Positions 8,457 to 17,301 of a DNA stretch of 64,000 nt are shown piece after piece. Origin of the DNA: Thermoproteus uzoniensis 768-20 (GTDB taxonomy: Archaea > Thermoproteota > Thermoprotei > Thermoproteales > Thermoproteaceae); the NCBI RefSeq assembly GCF_000193375.1, contig NC_015315.1, positions 1,682,622 through 1,746,621 of the forward strand, given 5' to 3'. The first letter of the stretch is position 1. Each line of letters opens with the position of its first letter. Both the position numbers and the translations under genes were made by a program. Under the pieces are notes generated by a model. That model had not been told where the DNA came from and did not search any database. It was given only the letters and a program-made list of their open reading frames with translations.

Positions 8457-8736
8457 AAAAAAGCTGTTGTCCGAAATAGCGCTTTATATATTGGAGGAAC
8501 TGGCGCTCAGAGGAGGTAAGGCCAGGGCTAAGTACTTGCGCTCCTACAGGGCACTAGAGTTCTGGGCGGGAGAGGACGTAGCGCGCGACGTAGTTAAGAG
8601 GCTTGCCGAGGGAGGATATATAAAACTAGAACAAGGCGATGTTATAGTATTAACGAAAGAGATATCAACAAAAAGAACTATTAAAGAAATAGAGAGATTA
8701 TCGTTATCTATTGCAAAATCTCTTTATAAAATCTAG
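8440..8736 (+). CDS. Small protein, possible winged-helix fold
   Basis: This is not a recognised family. The 98-aa protein overlaps the end of the dehydratase small subunit by 17 bp, so it is the last gene of the mevalonate operon. The pattern of helices ending in VVKRLAEGGYIKLEQGDVIVLTKE resembles the recognition helix and wing of a winged helix-turn-helix domain; the C terminus is a charged helix. The last 100 bp are AT-rich. A DNA-binding or regulatory role is only inferred. The 3' end overlaps the convergent glycosylase gene by 33 bp. Confidence 0.65.
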   Translation: MSVVDRKKLLSEIALYILEELALRGGKARAKYLRSYRALEFWAGEDVARDVVKRLAEGGYIKLEQGDVIVLTKEISTKRTIKEIERLSLSIAKSLYKI

Positions 8737-9447
8737 GAATTCTTTCGGGACGGCGTAGGATCTGTCCCCATACAGCACGACCCTTCCAGCCAGCCAGAGC
8801 AACGTATCTATATGGAGCGGCGGCACGCCGCTTCTCTCCGCTATCTCGCTCCAGATTCTCTGGACCTCTTCCCGTCTTCTCAAAGCCCCCTCCGGGTCGG
8901 CCTTTATTAGGCCGAGGCACGCAGTTAGCCTAGCTACTCTGTAGTCCACGGGGATAGGTATATCGTTGGGCAGAGCCCTATCAACGCCTCTGCAACACAT
9001 ATAGACATAGTTCAACATCTTCACCGTAAATACGACCGTCTTGGCCTCGCCGTCAGATCCCAGCAGGCGAGCTAGGTCTCTCCACGTCCTGGAGAGATCG
9101 ATTATATCGGGGTCGTAGTTACATACCTTTCTTATTCTCTTAATTCTAATATCTCTACCTATTGCTAAATAGGGACTTGTCTTTATATATTGTATGAATT
9201 CTTCGCAGATATTGTTCCCTTTTCTCCTGGAGAAGAAATCTGCGAAATAATGCCAGTGCTCCTCTCCTTTGCCTGTGAGCCTATAGCTTATCAAGGCATT
9301 CATCATGACGAGCCGCGCCGTATCCAGCTCGCCCCTATTACTGCAGAGACGGCATACTGACTTATACTGGGGATCCTCCTTCTCCAGATCCAGTATAGCC
9401 TTAAGCCCTATTTTCCTCAACAGCAGCGCTATCTCTTCTGCGGCCAT
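8704..9447 (-). CDS. Archaeal 8-oxoguanine DNA glycosylase/lyase (AGOG)
   Basis: AGOG is the archaeal helix-hairpin-helix glycosylase that removes 8-oxoguanine in base-excision repair. The 247-aa sequence shows the diagnostic segments ALISYRLTGKGEEHW, TVVFTVKMLNYVYMC (catalytic Lys143) and DIPIPVDYRVARLT (catalytic Asp168), and ends like Pyrobaculum AGOG (PPLHIDTLLWLAGR). The ATG 9447 start matches the family N terminus and lies inside the 3' end of priL, a 47-bp overlap, so the two are likely co-transcribed. The central region (about 9125-9245) is AT-rich. Confidence 0.93.
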   Translation of the reverse strand: MAAEEIALLLRKIGLKAILDLEKEDPQYKSVCRLCSNRGELDTARLVMMNALISYRLTGKGEEHWHYFADFFSRRKGNNICEEFIQYIKTSPYLAIGRDIRIKRIRKVCNYDPDIIDLSRTWRDLARLLGSDGEAKTVVFTVKMLNYVYMCCRGVDRALPNDIPIPVDYRVARLTACLGLIKADPEGALRRREEVQRIWSEIAERSGVPPLHIDTLLWLAGRVVLYGDRSYAVPKEFLDFIKRFCNR

Positions 9448-10450
9448 ATTGTACCGGGTTCTTCACTCCGCATCCCAAGTTGGTGGGGCAGAGGCCCCAG
9501 GAGTTCATGGTCTCGCAACTAGGCACCGAGTACTCCTTCCTGCCGCCGGCCTGTCCCGCTATGTGTTGCACCTGGTACCGCGTGATCTTCTCGTTGAAGT
9601 CGGGGACCGACCTGAAGAGGTCGACTATGCGGTCGACGTCCCACCCCCGCTTCAGCAGATAGGTGGTTATCGCAAAACGAGCCACGTGCGGGAGGTTCTC
9701 GCCGCGCCTCAACGCCTCAAGGATGGCGGCCATACAAGGCGGCGCCTCGCCCGTGGGCGCGGCTTTGACGGTGATGGGCCTATAAGATCTCAGCTTTTCT
9801 AGGAGGGCAGAGATTTTATCCACCTTGCCTAGGACGCCCGCTATATACCCGACGTCCTCTCTGGAGGCGAGCCTCAGTATCTTTGACTCGTATGCCTCTT
9901 CCAAGATCCTCTCGAAGTCGTCTATACGTAGAAGGACCCAGCCTCTCACCACGGGCCTATTTATCATAGACCAATCGGGATCTTGCGGCGCGTATCTTAG
10001 GTAGTGGATCCATTTAATCGCCAGGGGGTGGGTTACGGCGAGTACGGAGCCCTTGATTATGTCATGTGTGAGAGCAGTCTCCACGCCCAGATCGGCGGCT
10101 ATTTCTGCTTTACATTCAAACGACTGAATGCCCGGCGTGTTCCTGATTCTGAAAGTGAATATCTTGCTTTGGGAGTCCGCGAATCTCCTCAACACGTACG
10201 AGTTTGTTGAGGTTGCGACGATGTAGACCGCCAGTCTAGCCGCGGCCGCCTCAAGTTCTTGGTTCGAGGAGCACGGAGCGGGTTTACCCTTGCGGAGAGA
10301 GTTCTCGACTATTTGTATAGCCCTCTCTATAATAGCCTCAGACGCCAAGACGTTCTCGAGCGTGAGCCCGCGAGAGTATAGATACTCCCCCGACTTGTCA
10401 AGGTAGGGGAAGAGGCACGCGAGCTCCTGCGATGTGGCGTGGCAAGGCAC
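9401..10450 (-). CDS. priL: DNA primase large subunit PriL
   Basis: This is the regulatory subunit of the archaeal/eukaryotic primase; it holds a 4Fe-4S cluster and works with PriS to make primers. The four cluster cysteines are visible in the C-terminal domain: PPCM (about 239), PSCE (312), GLCP (321) and LGCG (327). The N-terminal region is helical as expected, and the length (349 aa) is typical. The GTG start is supported by an AT-rich box (10469-10482) on the minus strand. The 3' end overlaps the glycosylase gene by 47 bp, linking priming and oxidative-damage repair in one transcript. priS is not in the window. Confidence 0.9.
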   Translation of the reverse strand: MPCHATSQELACLFPYLDKSGEYLYSRGLTLENVLASEAIIERAIQIVENSLRKGKPAPCSSNQELEAAAARLAVYIVATSTNSYVLRRFADSQSKIFTFRIRNTPGIQSFECKAEIAADLGVETALTHDIIKGSVLAVTHPLAIKWIHYLRYAPQDPDWSMINRPVVRGWVLLRIDDFERILEEAYESKILRLASREDVGYIAGVLGKVDKISALLEKLRSYRPITVKAAPTGEAPPCMAAILEALRRGENLPHVARFAITTYLLKRGWDVDRIVDLFRSVPDFNEKITRYQVQHIAGQAGGRKEYSVPSCETMNSWGLCPTNLGCGVKNPVQYGRRRDSAAVEENRA

Positions 10451-10547
10451 TGAAACGCACGCTTCTCAAAATAAAAAACTGAGGGCCAGCCGATACCGCT
10501 CTTGGGCATAGGCCTTAAGGCTAAAAAGACGATGTACCGTATATTAC

Positions 10548-11861
10548 GTGAGGACTTACTCCATGGAGCCAGGCGATATCTTCAGAGTTGAGGGACCTGC
10601 GAAGATAGACGTATTGGAAGGCGCCATATACGCGGTCGGGGCGCTCTACACTAGCGGGAGCCACTTCACCGTATTGAGGGCCAGAAGACTTGCGTTTAAG
10701 GCTGTTGACAAGGCCAAGATAAGCGTCGTGTTGGGCCCCAACGCAGTCTTGGAGCGCGCAAGGCCCGAGGAGGAGGTTCTCGACGAGTGGGAATCCGCGG
10801 CGTCTAGCGTGGACCTAAACGGCGTCACTGTGGTTATTGGCGCCATCGACGTGGGCAAGTCGACGATGACCGCCGTGTTGGCCAATAAGGCCCTCTCGCG
10901 CGGCCTCAGAGTAGCTGTAATCGATGCCGACGTCGGCCAGAACGACATAGGCCCCCCAACTACTATATCGGCCAGCAGAATTGTCAAGCCTATCACAAGT
11001 CTGAGGCAGATCCAGGCCGAGAAGTCGGTGTTCATGCAGTCGACGAGCCTCGAGAGGATATGGCCGCGGGCGGTAGAGGCCATAGGCAAGTTGGTGCTCT
11101 ACGCGCGCCAGGCGTGGTCGGCCGACGCCGTTATAATAAACACAGACGGCTGGATCTCCGGCGAGGAGGCCGAGGAGTACAAGAAAACCCTATTGGCGAA
11201 GATCAAGCCCAATAACGTAGTCGCTATCAGGATCGGCAATGAGCTTGACGGCATATTGGCGAATTTCTCGAACGTTGTGTTTGTGAGGCCTCCACCTGCC
11301 GTCGGGACTAGGACGAAGGAGGATAGGAAGATACATAGAGAGATGAGCTACGCGCGGTTTATATTCCCAGTGAGGGAGGTGTCGGTTGATTTAAACAAAA
11401 CGCCATTATGTAACATAGGCCTCTTCAAGGGGCTTGACCTAGAGGGCGAGTTCAAGGCCATGCTGTCGCGTGCCATCAACGCGAAGATTACCTACGCCAA
11501 CCAATTAGGCTCGGCGTTGTACGTTATAGCGGATCAGTGGATCACTAGGAAACTCAACTCGTTTAAAGTCTTCGGCTTTCCCGAAGGTTTTGAGAAAGGG
11601 TTGCTTGTCGGCGTCGAGGATCGCGACGGGTTCCTGATAGGGTTGGGAGTTCTTAAGAAGATATATTACGATAGAAAGAAGGCGGTGGTGTACATGTCGT
11701 CGAGGACCGAGAAGGCTTTACAGAAAGCCGCGTGTATCCGCGTCGGGTTCATACGGCTTAACGACAACTTCGAAGAAGCAGAAAGAGTAGTTCAACTGTT
11801 GAGATATGATTTATATACGTATGCCCAGAACGGCACGATGAGGGGAGCGGGCAGCGCCTGA
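10548..11861 (+). CDS. Clp1/Grc3-family polynucleotide 5'-hydroxyl kinase
   Basis: This 437-aa protein resembles archaeal Clp1, which phosphorylates 5'-OH ends of RNA or DNA. It has an N-terminal beta domain, a P-loop GAIDVGKST (residues 98-106), a Walker B-like IDADVGQNDIGPPTT that is characteristic of the Clp1/Grc3 group, and an all-beta C-terminal domain. The GTG start lies 21-31 nt after CTAAAAAG (10521-10528). In eukaryotes the family acts in mRNA 3' processing and tRNA splicing; here a role in RNA end repair is plausible but inferred. Its 3' end abuts the convergent phosphoesterase gene. Confidence 0.85.
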   Translation: MRTYSMEPGDIFRVEGPAKIDVLEGAIYAVGALYTSGSHFTVLRARRLAFKAVDKAKISVVLGPNAVLERARPEEEVLDEWESAASSVDLNGVTVVIGAIDVGKSTMTAVLANKALSRGLRVAVIDADVGQNDIGPPTTISASRIVKPITSLRQIQAEKSVFMQSTSLERIWPRAVEAIGKLVLYARQAWSADAVIINTDGWISGEEAEEYKKTLLAKIKPNNVVAIRIGNELDGILANFSNVVFVRPPPAVGTRTKEDRKIHREMSYARFIFPVREVSVDLNKTPLCNIGLFKGLDLEGEFKAMLSRAINAKITYANQLGSALYVIADQWITRKLNSFKVFGFPEGFEKGLLVGVEDRDGFLIGLGVLKKIYYDRKKAVVYMSSRTEKALQKAACIRVGFIRLNDNFEEAERVVQLLRYDLYTYAQNGTMRGAGSA

Positions 11862-11862
11862 T

Positions 11863-12678
11863 CTATGATGTCACCATCTCAAGCCGAGAGCTCTCCTCTC
11901 CACCTCTCTCCTTAAGGAAGAGATCCAGAGTCCCGAGGAACGTGAAGTCTGTCAGGTAAACTTCGGCGAGTTCTGGCCTCAACTCCACATATCTTAGGAT
12001 AGTCCTATCGTCGGCAGTCAGTTGCGGCAGATTGGCTATGTCAAAGCCCGTTATTAGGGGGTGCGAGGCTGGAAGAATAACAATTTTAATATCTTCATCT
12101 AAATCATATTGTTTATTATACATCTTTCTCATTAAAGTACCTTTATTCTGTTTTATCTTAATTATAGCATGTTCTCTGGTGACGTACCCTATCTCGTCTA
12201 CTATTGAGACCGAGGGGTGTGTGTGGCCCATGACCAAGACCTCGGCTCTTGCCAAGTCCTCGGGACGAGGCTTGGCATGTCCATGCAATAGTAGGGTGGG
12301 CTTGACGCCGTCGAGCAGTACCCCTCTGCTGTCGGCTAAGTAGACGCCCTCTATGCCTTGCGAAATCTCGTCGAGCAAGCCGTCGTGGTTTCCCGGAATT
12401 AATATAACCCTCTCGTATAGCTTCGCGAGGTCCTTTAGGAACTGTCTGACCTCAGCGGCGGTCTCCCGCGGGGTAGGCAACTCGTGTTTCACGTCGCCGA
12501 GTATCGCCAGAGTGTTGGCCCCCGCCTCCTCGCCCCACTGTTTTAAGTTGTTAAGAAGCCTGCTCGTCTGGCTAACGGCCCGTATTCCTCTGAGCCTGAG
12601 CTCGGCTTCGTAGCCGACGTGGGTATCGGCTACAAGCAATACGTTGTCGCCATCGACCTTGAAGACAATGCCCCTCAC
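11863..12678 (-). CDS. Calcineurin-like metallophosphoesterase (archaeal SbcD-like, COG1407 type)
   Basis: This is a binuclear-metal phosphoesterase of 271 aa. Motifs in order are VADTHVG (Asp18/His20), LGDVKHE, PGNHDG and LLHGHAK followed by MGHTHPS. The family is often annotated as an ICC-like or DNA-repair-related phosphoesterase, but substrates are unproven. The GTG start has TTAAATAG-type and GGAGG sequences upstream on the minus strand, so it may use either leaderless or Shine-Dalgarno initiation. An AT-rich island (about 12080-12175) falls in the C-terminal third. Confidence 0.85.
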   Translation of the reverse strand: MRGIVFKVDGDNVLLVADTHVGYEAELRLRGIRAVSQTSRLLNNLKQWGEEAGANTLAILGDVKHELPTPRETAAEVRQFLKDLAKLYERVILIPGNHDGLLDEISQGIEGVYLADSRGVLLDGVKPTLLLHGHAKPRPEDLARAEVLVMGHTHPSVSIVDEIGYVTREHAIIKIKQNKGTLMRKMYNKQYDLDEDIKIVILPASHPLITGFDIANLPQLTADDRTILRYVELRPELAEVYLTDFTFLGTLDLFLKERGGEESSRLEMVTS

Positions 12679-12693
12679 ACATTCCTCCAGCTC

Positions 12694-13236
12694 TTAACTA
12701 TTTAATCTTCTTGCTATATCCACAGCCGCTTTGACCATCTTGGCGACTCCCACGCTCCTTAACTTGATAGGATCGATGCCATTAGCTCTATATATACGCA
12801 ATTGTTCATCGAAAGGAATTAAATAGATTTTACTATATTTGCTATATAATATCATGTATTTTAATTTAGGTCTTCCAATTATCATGTTAATCAGTATACC
12901 TAGTTTTCGCCCTCGGGCGAGTTTCAAGAAAGTCCCGGCGGACTCCAAGGTGTGCGGGTCCTCGTCGGCCACGAATACAATATTTCTACAGGAAAGATAG
13001 AGGGAGAGCAGATCTCTATCGCCTAAGTGAAAAGCAGGGAAATCGTAGATCTTTATATCTCCATCTACCATGTCTGTCTCGATATCTATATCAGTTTTTA
13101 TTCTATACGGAATTTTAGAGAGATTAATTATAATAATATTTTTTTGATAAATATATTTTAAAACATGCGCCATAATTATACTGAAAGTAGTCTTGCCGGT
13201 TCCGCCTCTAGAACCCGATGTGATGCAGATATCCAC
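12694..13236 (-). CDS. Small MinD/ParA-like P-loop ATPase
   Basis: A deviant Walker A motif (GSRGGTGKTT, residues 8-17) opens a ParA/MinD-type fold; YDFPAFHLGD occupies the Walker B/switch position and NMIIGRP the NKxx-like strand. At 180 aa it is clearly shorter than typical MinD (220-260 aa), lacking part of the central helices and the C-terminal amphipathic helix. The GTG start lies about 15-24 nt after GCTTTTAACG (minus strand, 13250-13260). Two AT-rich stretches (12790-12900 and 13080-13180) encode Ile/Lys/Tyr-rich segments. Function is unknown; membrane or DNA positioning is only a family-level guess. Confidence 0.72.
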   Translation of the reverse strand: MDICITSGSRGGTGKTTFSIIMAHVLKYIYQKNIIIINLSKIPYRIKTDIDIETDMVDGDIKIYDFPAFHLGDRDLLSLYLSCRNIVFVADEDPHTLESAGTFLKLARGRKLGILINMIIGRPKLKYMILYSKYSKIYLIPFDEQLRIYRANGIDPIKLRSVGVAKMVKAAVDIARRLNS

Positions 13237-13287
13237 AAGCTGTCCGGATCGTTAAAAGCTACGTTGCTTTTTAGGCTATCGAAAACC

Positions 13288-13431
13288 GTGGATAGCTTAG
13301 TCGAATACCTCTACATATCAGGAGAAATTTCGCTAAAGGAATTTATAGATCTTTTATATAACTATAATTTACTTAAAAGAATTATAGTGGCTATGAAAAT
13401 ATATTATAGAAAGAAAATAAATTATTTATGA
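13288..13431 (+). CDS. Possible small gene (47 aa), unknown
   Basis: A frame from GTG 13288 encodes an amphipathic, Leu/Ile/Tyr/Lys-rich peptide (LVEYLYISGEISLKEFIDL) that looks protein-like and fills the gap between the MinD-like and acetyltransferase genes, converging on the latter with a 10-bp overlap. A TTG at 13264 is an alternative start. The open frame extends back into the divergent gene, which is not expected to be coding. No clear TATA box stands at the usual distance, so this remains tentative. Confidence 0.35.
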   Translation: MDSLVEYLYISGEISLKEFIDLLYNYNLLKRIIVAMKIYYRKKINYL

Positions 13432-13889
13432 CAAAATATTTCGAAGTATTTTTTATCAGTCAGCTCCATTCTGTAGCCGTCCTCTCCATCACTGTAATAA
13501 TTCTTAAGCGTTTCGACTATTTGAAAACCAGCTTTTCTGTATAAATCTATAGCTTCTTTATTACTTACTCGAACTTCTAAATAGATTTTCTTAACAGTAT
13601 TTACTTTCAAAAGTTTTAAAGCGGTGCAGAGAAGGGCTGATCCTACTCCTTTGCGTCTGGACTCCCGCCTTACGGCGATAGAGATTATATGAGCCGCCGG
13701 TCCCTCTATACAGGTAATAATATATCCGATAACTTTATTATTTTCAATATATATATACGAATTATCATAACAAAATGAGCAGAGAAATTTAAGTAAATCA
13801 ATACTATATACATCTTCTTTCTTAAACGAGTCGAGCTCCACCTCATATACCTCGTTGAGCCTTTCGGCAGAACAGCGCTCCAAGGGCAC
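13422..13889 (-). CDS. RimI-like GNAT N-acetyltransferase
   Basis: This is a GNAT-fold acetyltransferase of 155 aa. The acetyl-CoA pyrophosphate loop is seen in AVRRESRRKGVGSALL (R/QxxGxG/A), preceded by IISIAV, and the C-terminal NYYSDGEDGYRMEL is typical of RimI/Ard1-type enzymes that acetylate protein N termini (known in archaea as broad-specificity NATs). The GTG start has CTATAAAC (13908-13916) upstream on the minus strand. Most of the gene is AT-rich relative to its neighbours. Confidence 0.85.
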   Translation of the reverse strand: MPLERCSAERLNEVYEVELDSFKKEDVYSIDLLKFLCSFCYDNSYIYIENNKVIGYIITCIEGPAAHIISIAVRRESRRKGVGSALLCTALKLLKVNTVKKIYLEVRVSNKEAIDLYRKAGFQIVETLKNYYSDGEDGYRMELTDKKYFEIFCHK

Positions 13890-13973
13890 TATAGCCGATG
13901 GATGCGGTGTTTATAGGCGTTGCGTAGCGCTTTTTGTCCATAGCGGATATATTGGCATTAACGACGAATTGGC

Positions 13974-16811
13974 GTGCTTAATATTACAGACTCGCCGTTC
14001 AACCCATCAGGGGTTACCCATCTGCATAGGCTACATCGCGCGCTCGGGTTCGACAAGGAGCTGGCTCAGATCGCCGATCTATTCGACCTAGTCGCAAAGA
14101 CCAGGAACAACGTGCTCGCAGTAGTCGTCGCGCCCTACGGCTACGGCAAGAGCGAGTTCCTAGATGAAGTGCAGAGGGAGGCGGATTCGAGAGGGCTTAG
14201 GACCATACGGGTGGCTCTGACGCACACGTTCAAGGAGGATGTACTGAGAAGTTTACAGGAGAAACGCCAAGGCGAGCCGCTGTTGGTGTTAATCGACGAA
14301 GCCGACGAGCTGTCGAGAATAGCGGCTATGCACAGGCTGGGCGCTTTGTCCAACGACGAGTTTAGGCAGGCGGTGATGGATCTGGCGTCTATAGTGCGGG
14401 CGTTGCTCGAGCCGAGGAACTACCCCCACGTGCTCAAGAACCCCGAGAATTACGATAGGGTGTTGGTGATCGCCGCATTAACGCCGCAGGTCTACTACAC
14501 TATACTCAAAAACGTAGTGCCGGACGTCTTCGACCTAACCACCGGCCGGGTGTATAAGGAGATAGTTCTCGACACGCGATACCCGTTTTGGCTCTTCGTC
14601 GAAATGGTGGCGTCGAGGCTAGATGCGTATATCAGAGCCAAAAGGCCGGACAAGCTTTGGCCCTTCACCCTAGGCGAGCTGGCCGCCCTATACAATATAG
14701 CCATGAAGAAGGGCGAGGTCAGTCCGAGATATCTGTTGAAATTGGCGGCCCGCCTATTCGAGCTGAAGAATAAGGGGAAGGGGCTTGCCGAGCTCGCCGA
14801 AGAGGAAGGAATATATATTCAGAAAAAGGAACTTGTTGAATATATATTATCTGGGCTTCCTACTATTAATATAGAAGAGAAATATATAGATATTTTTAAG
14901 AAAAAATATCTATATAGAATACCGTTTAGCGATAAGGAGGCTGTGGCCGCCGTCAATAGGTTCCTCAAGTTAAGAGGCGGGGAGATTAAGCCCACCGACG
15001 AGAGATCAGCCTCATACGAACCGAATCTATACTACACGATAATGGAAAACGGCGAGTTGATGATATATTTCGTCCACGACGAGGTGCTGGAAGAACTGAG
15101 AGAGTACCTGCTAGGCGAGGCCTATGTCGTGAGCGGCGACGTAATTTCCGCGACTGACAGGAGGGAGGATACGTATAGGATAAGCAAGGAGTTGCTTGCC
15201 AAGTTGCAAGACCCCCAGCAGTTTCTCAATGAAATAGAAAAAATACTTGATCTAAATGGAATAAAAATAAAAATATGTTGCGGAAAAGCTATATGGTATA
15301 ATAATTTAGGATTTAGAGAATTAATATTGTTAATATATCTAGATAAAGAAAACGATATAAATAACATTAGGAGCTTTATGAGCAAGATAATAGCGGAAGG
15401 AGCACTAGAGGAATATCCAATAGACTATATAATAGCATATATATTCTCAAATGTTTTATTAACCGACGAGTTGGAGGCCTCGATCTCTCAACTGCTTAAG
15501 ATTAGTTGGAAAAATCTATATATAGATAGCGCTGGTAAATATGTTTATTTAAATATATATGGTGCAGATAAATTAGATAGGCTGAAAACCGATATTGTCA
15601 AGTTCCAAATCGATAGAATACTGGGCAGAGATGCCGGGCCTCTGGAAATGCTGGAGAATCTCAAGCTGTATAGAGAGAAGGCGCGGGAGAACGTGCTCAA
15701 GTACACGCTGGCGTTGCGGAGAGGTAAGGAAAGGAAGGAGCTCTCCCTGCTGAAAGTCGCCGAGCAGCTTATCTCGGGCGAAGTGCCTGAAGGTATGGCC
15801 GCATATCATAGAATCGTCGACGTGCTTATCAGAGGTATAGAAAACGACATGCACGAAAAAGAGCTCAAGACGTTTATAGGCAGGCTCTTCCCGGTAAACC
15901 TCTGGAGAGATCTACGCGAGGACGACTTGGTGACCCTTATGGTCTACACGGGCTATCTAATTCCCCGAGATAGGGTCTATGTTAAATTTAATATGGAAGA
16001 CGCACGTAGATATCTAGAGGCTTTATCGAAAGAATTATATGCCTATTCCGAGATCGCGGTCTCCTTCAAGAGCAAGATTTTCGGAGAGATAAAGCTATCC
16101 AAAAAGCTCGACGTCGAGAAGATACCCCTCGAGTTTAAAGACGCCAAGGAATATGCGGCGTTAGTCGTGCGCCTCAAGAAGGCGTTGCTAGCGGCGCAAC
16201 AGGAGGCGGTCGCCGTGAGAGGCGAGTTGGAGCAAGAGCTTAGGGCCAAGAAAGACCTTGTAGGGATCTTGGAGAAGCTCGCAGAAAGGATGCCGCAGAG
16301 GATCAAGTACATGGCTCTCGACGAAAAGATAGCTGAGAGGGAGTCCGCCATCCTCAAGGCAGTGGACGAGATTACGGAGATCTGGAAGGGCTTGCATCCC
16401 CTGGCGCGCGAGCTCGGCAAGGCTATCTCCGTCGAGGCGGATCTCGGAATTCTGCTGAATTTGCCGGAGCCTTGGGTCGAGGACTATCTGGCCACGCTAA
16501 GGCTCTACTCGGTTAAGCTCAGGGAGGAGTACGAGGCGTATAGAAAGGACTCAGAACGCCGGAGGAGAGTTGCCGAATGGGTCAAGGTCCGCCTGGGCGC
16601 GTCCGACGGCGTTGACGAGGTCTTGAAGAAGAAATCGGAGGAGCTCCAGGTACCCTACCGGTTGCTGTACGCCATAGCGTCGCGGGGTCCCGGCGCCGAA
16701 CTGGACCCGGATGTGCTGGCCTCAGAGGCCTCTATGGAGGTCCGGCTGGTGTCCAAATACCTGGACTTGTTGGCAGAGAAGGGGCTAGTTGCGAAGAAGT
16801 ATGTCTCCTAG
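13974..16811 (+). CDS. Large P-loop (AAA+/ORC-like) ATPase linked to a NurA-like nuclease
   Basis: This 945-aa protein has an N-terminal AAA-type domain with Walker A APYGYGKS (53-60) and Walker B LLVLIDEAD (103-111), beginning with an ORC/KAP-like approach (GFDKELAQIADLFDLV). The middle is long and unassigned, with AT-rich patches (14810-14935, 15230-15460, 15500-15600, 15980-16040). A predicted coiled coil lies near residues 725-765 and a winged-helix-like domain closes the C terminus (LASEASMEVRLVSKYLDLLAEKGLV). It is not HerA by sequence, but it lies in overlapping frames with a 166-aa protein and a NurA-like nuclease. GTG 13974 has GATATATT upstream. A DNA end-processing or defence role is inferred from context only. 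Confidence 0.78.
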   Translation: MLNITDSPFNPSGVTHLHRLHRALGFDKELAQIADLFDLVAKTRNNVLAVVVAPYGYGKSEFLDEVQREADSRGLRTIRVALTHTFKEDVLRSLQEKRQGEPLLVLIDEADELSRIAAMHRLGALSNDEFRQAVMDLASIVRALLEPRNYPHVLKNPENYDRVLVIAALTPQVYYTILKNVVPDVFDLTTGRVYKEIVLDTRYPFWLFVEMVASRLDAYIRAKRPDKLWPFTLGELAALYNIAMKKGEVSPRYLLKLAARLFELKNKGKGLAELAEEEGIYIQKKELVEYILSGLPTINIEEKYIDIFKKKYLYRIPFSDKEAVAAVNRFLKLRGGEIKPTDERSASYEPNLYYTIMENGELMIYFVHDEVLEELREYLLGEAYVVSGDVISATDRREDTYRISKELLAKLQDPQQFLNEIEKILDLNGIKIKICCGKAIWYNNLGFRELILLIYLDKENDINNIRSFMSKIIAEGALEEYPIDYIIAYIFSNVLLTDELEASISQLLKISWKNLYIDSAGKYVYLNIYGADKLDRLKTDIVKFQIDRILGRDAGPLEMLENLKLYREKARENVLKYTLALRRGKERKELSLLKVAEQLISGEVPEGMAAYHRIVDVLIRGIENDMHEKELKTFIGRLFPVNLWRDLREDDLVTLMVYTGYLIPRDRVYVKFNMEDARRYLEALSKELYAYSEIAVSFKSKIFGEIKLSKKLDVEKIPLEFKDAKEYAALVVRLKKALLAAQQEAVAVRGELEQELRAKKDLVGILEKLAERMPQRIKYMALDEKIAERESAILKAVDEITEIWKGLHPLARELGKAISVEADLGILLNLPEPWVEDYLATLRLYSVKLREEYEAYRKDSERRRRVAEWVKVRLGASDGVDEVLKKKSEELQVPYRLLYAIASRGPGAELDPDVLASEASMEVRLVSKYLDLLAEKGLVAKKYVS

Positions 16812-17301
16812 AGTGGTCGTCATAAGGGAGGGGGAGTTGAGGCTCGACGGCGATGTGGTGATAGACGCCCGGCCGCCCTACGATTTCTACGACGTAGTGA
16901 TACTGGAGGGCAAAGAGTTGCGCTCAGTAGTCGCCGTGGGCGAGGCCAGGGGAGACGCGGTGGTTGGATGGGGCAAATACACCGGCAAGCCGGTCGCGGC
17001 CCTCCTCAAAGGCGTGTTGTACCTAAGGGCGGTCCCGTTGACGCTGTATCAGGAAATGGGGTATCTGGAACGCGAGTTCTCTACAAGAGAGGAGGTCGAC
17101 ATAAAGAAACTGGTGGAGAGGCTGAAGAAGATAGTGTTGGAGGAAAGACGAAAGTACAAGAAATCATCCTCGTTACTCGCCTTGCAGAAATTCGTGAACG
17201 GCGATGCGCCGTTGCCGAGCTATCTAGCAGACGTCCTCGGCCCTATTGGCAAGGACGTTGCGGCTAAGGTGTTGGAAGCGCTCTACAGCGAAATATATTG
17301 A
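16801..17301 (+). CDS. Uncharacterised protein between ATPase and NurA-like nuclease
   Basis: No family is recognised. The 166-aa product has a beta-rich N-terminal half (VVVIREGELRLDGDVVIDAR and further short strands) and a helical, Lys/Glu-rich C-terminal half (EEVDIKKLVERLKKIVLEER). ATG 16801 overlaps the ATPase stop by 11 bp, and its own stop shares one base with the nuclease ATG. This tight packing argues that the three proteins are made together and may form a complex; this one could be an adaptor. An upstream in-frame TTG at 16789 is less likely. Confidence 0.7.
   Translation: MSPRVVVIREGELRLDGDVVIDARPPYDFYDVVILEGKELRSVVAVGEARGDAVVGWGKYTGKPVAALLKGVLYLRAVPLTLYQEMGYLEREFSTREEVDIKKLVERLKKIVLEERRKYKKSSSLLALQKFVNGDAPLPSYLADVLGPIGKDVAAKVLEALYSEIY

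Noticed and set aside
13165-13287. Upstream part of the plus-strand frame before GTG 13288.
   Set aside because: It is antisense to the start of the MinD-like gene and encodes low-quality sequence.
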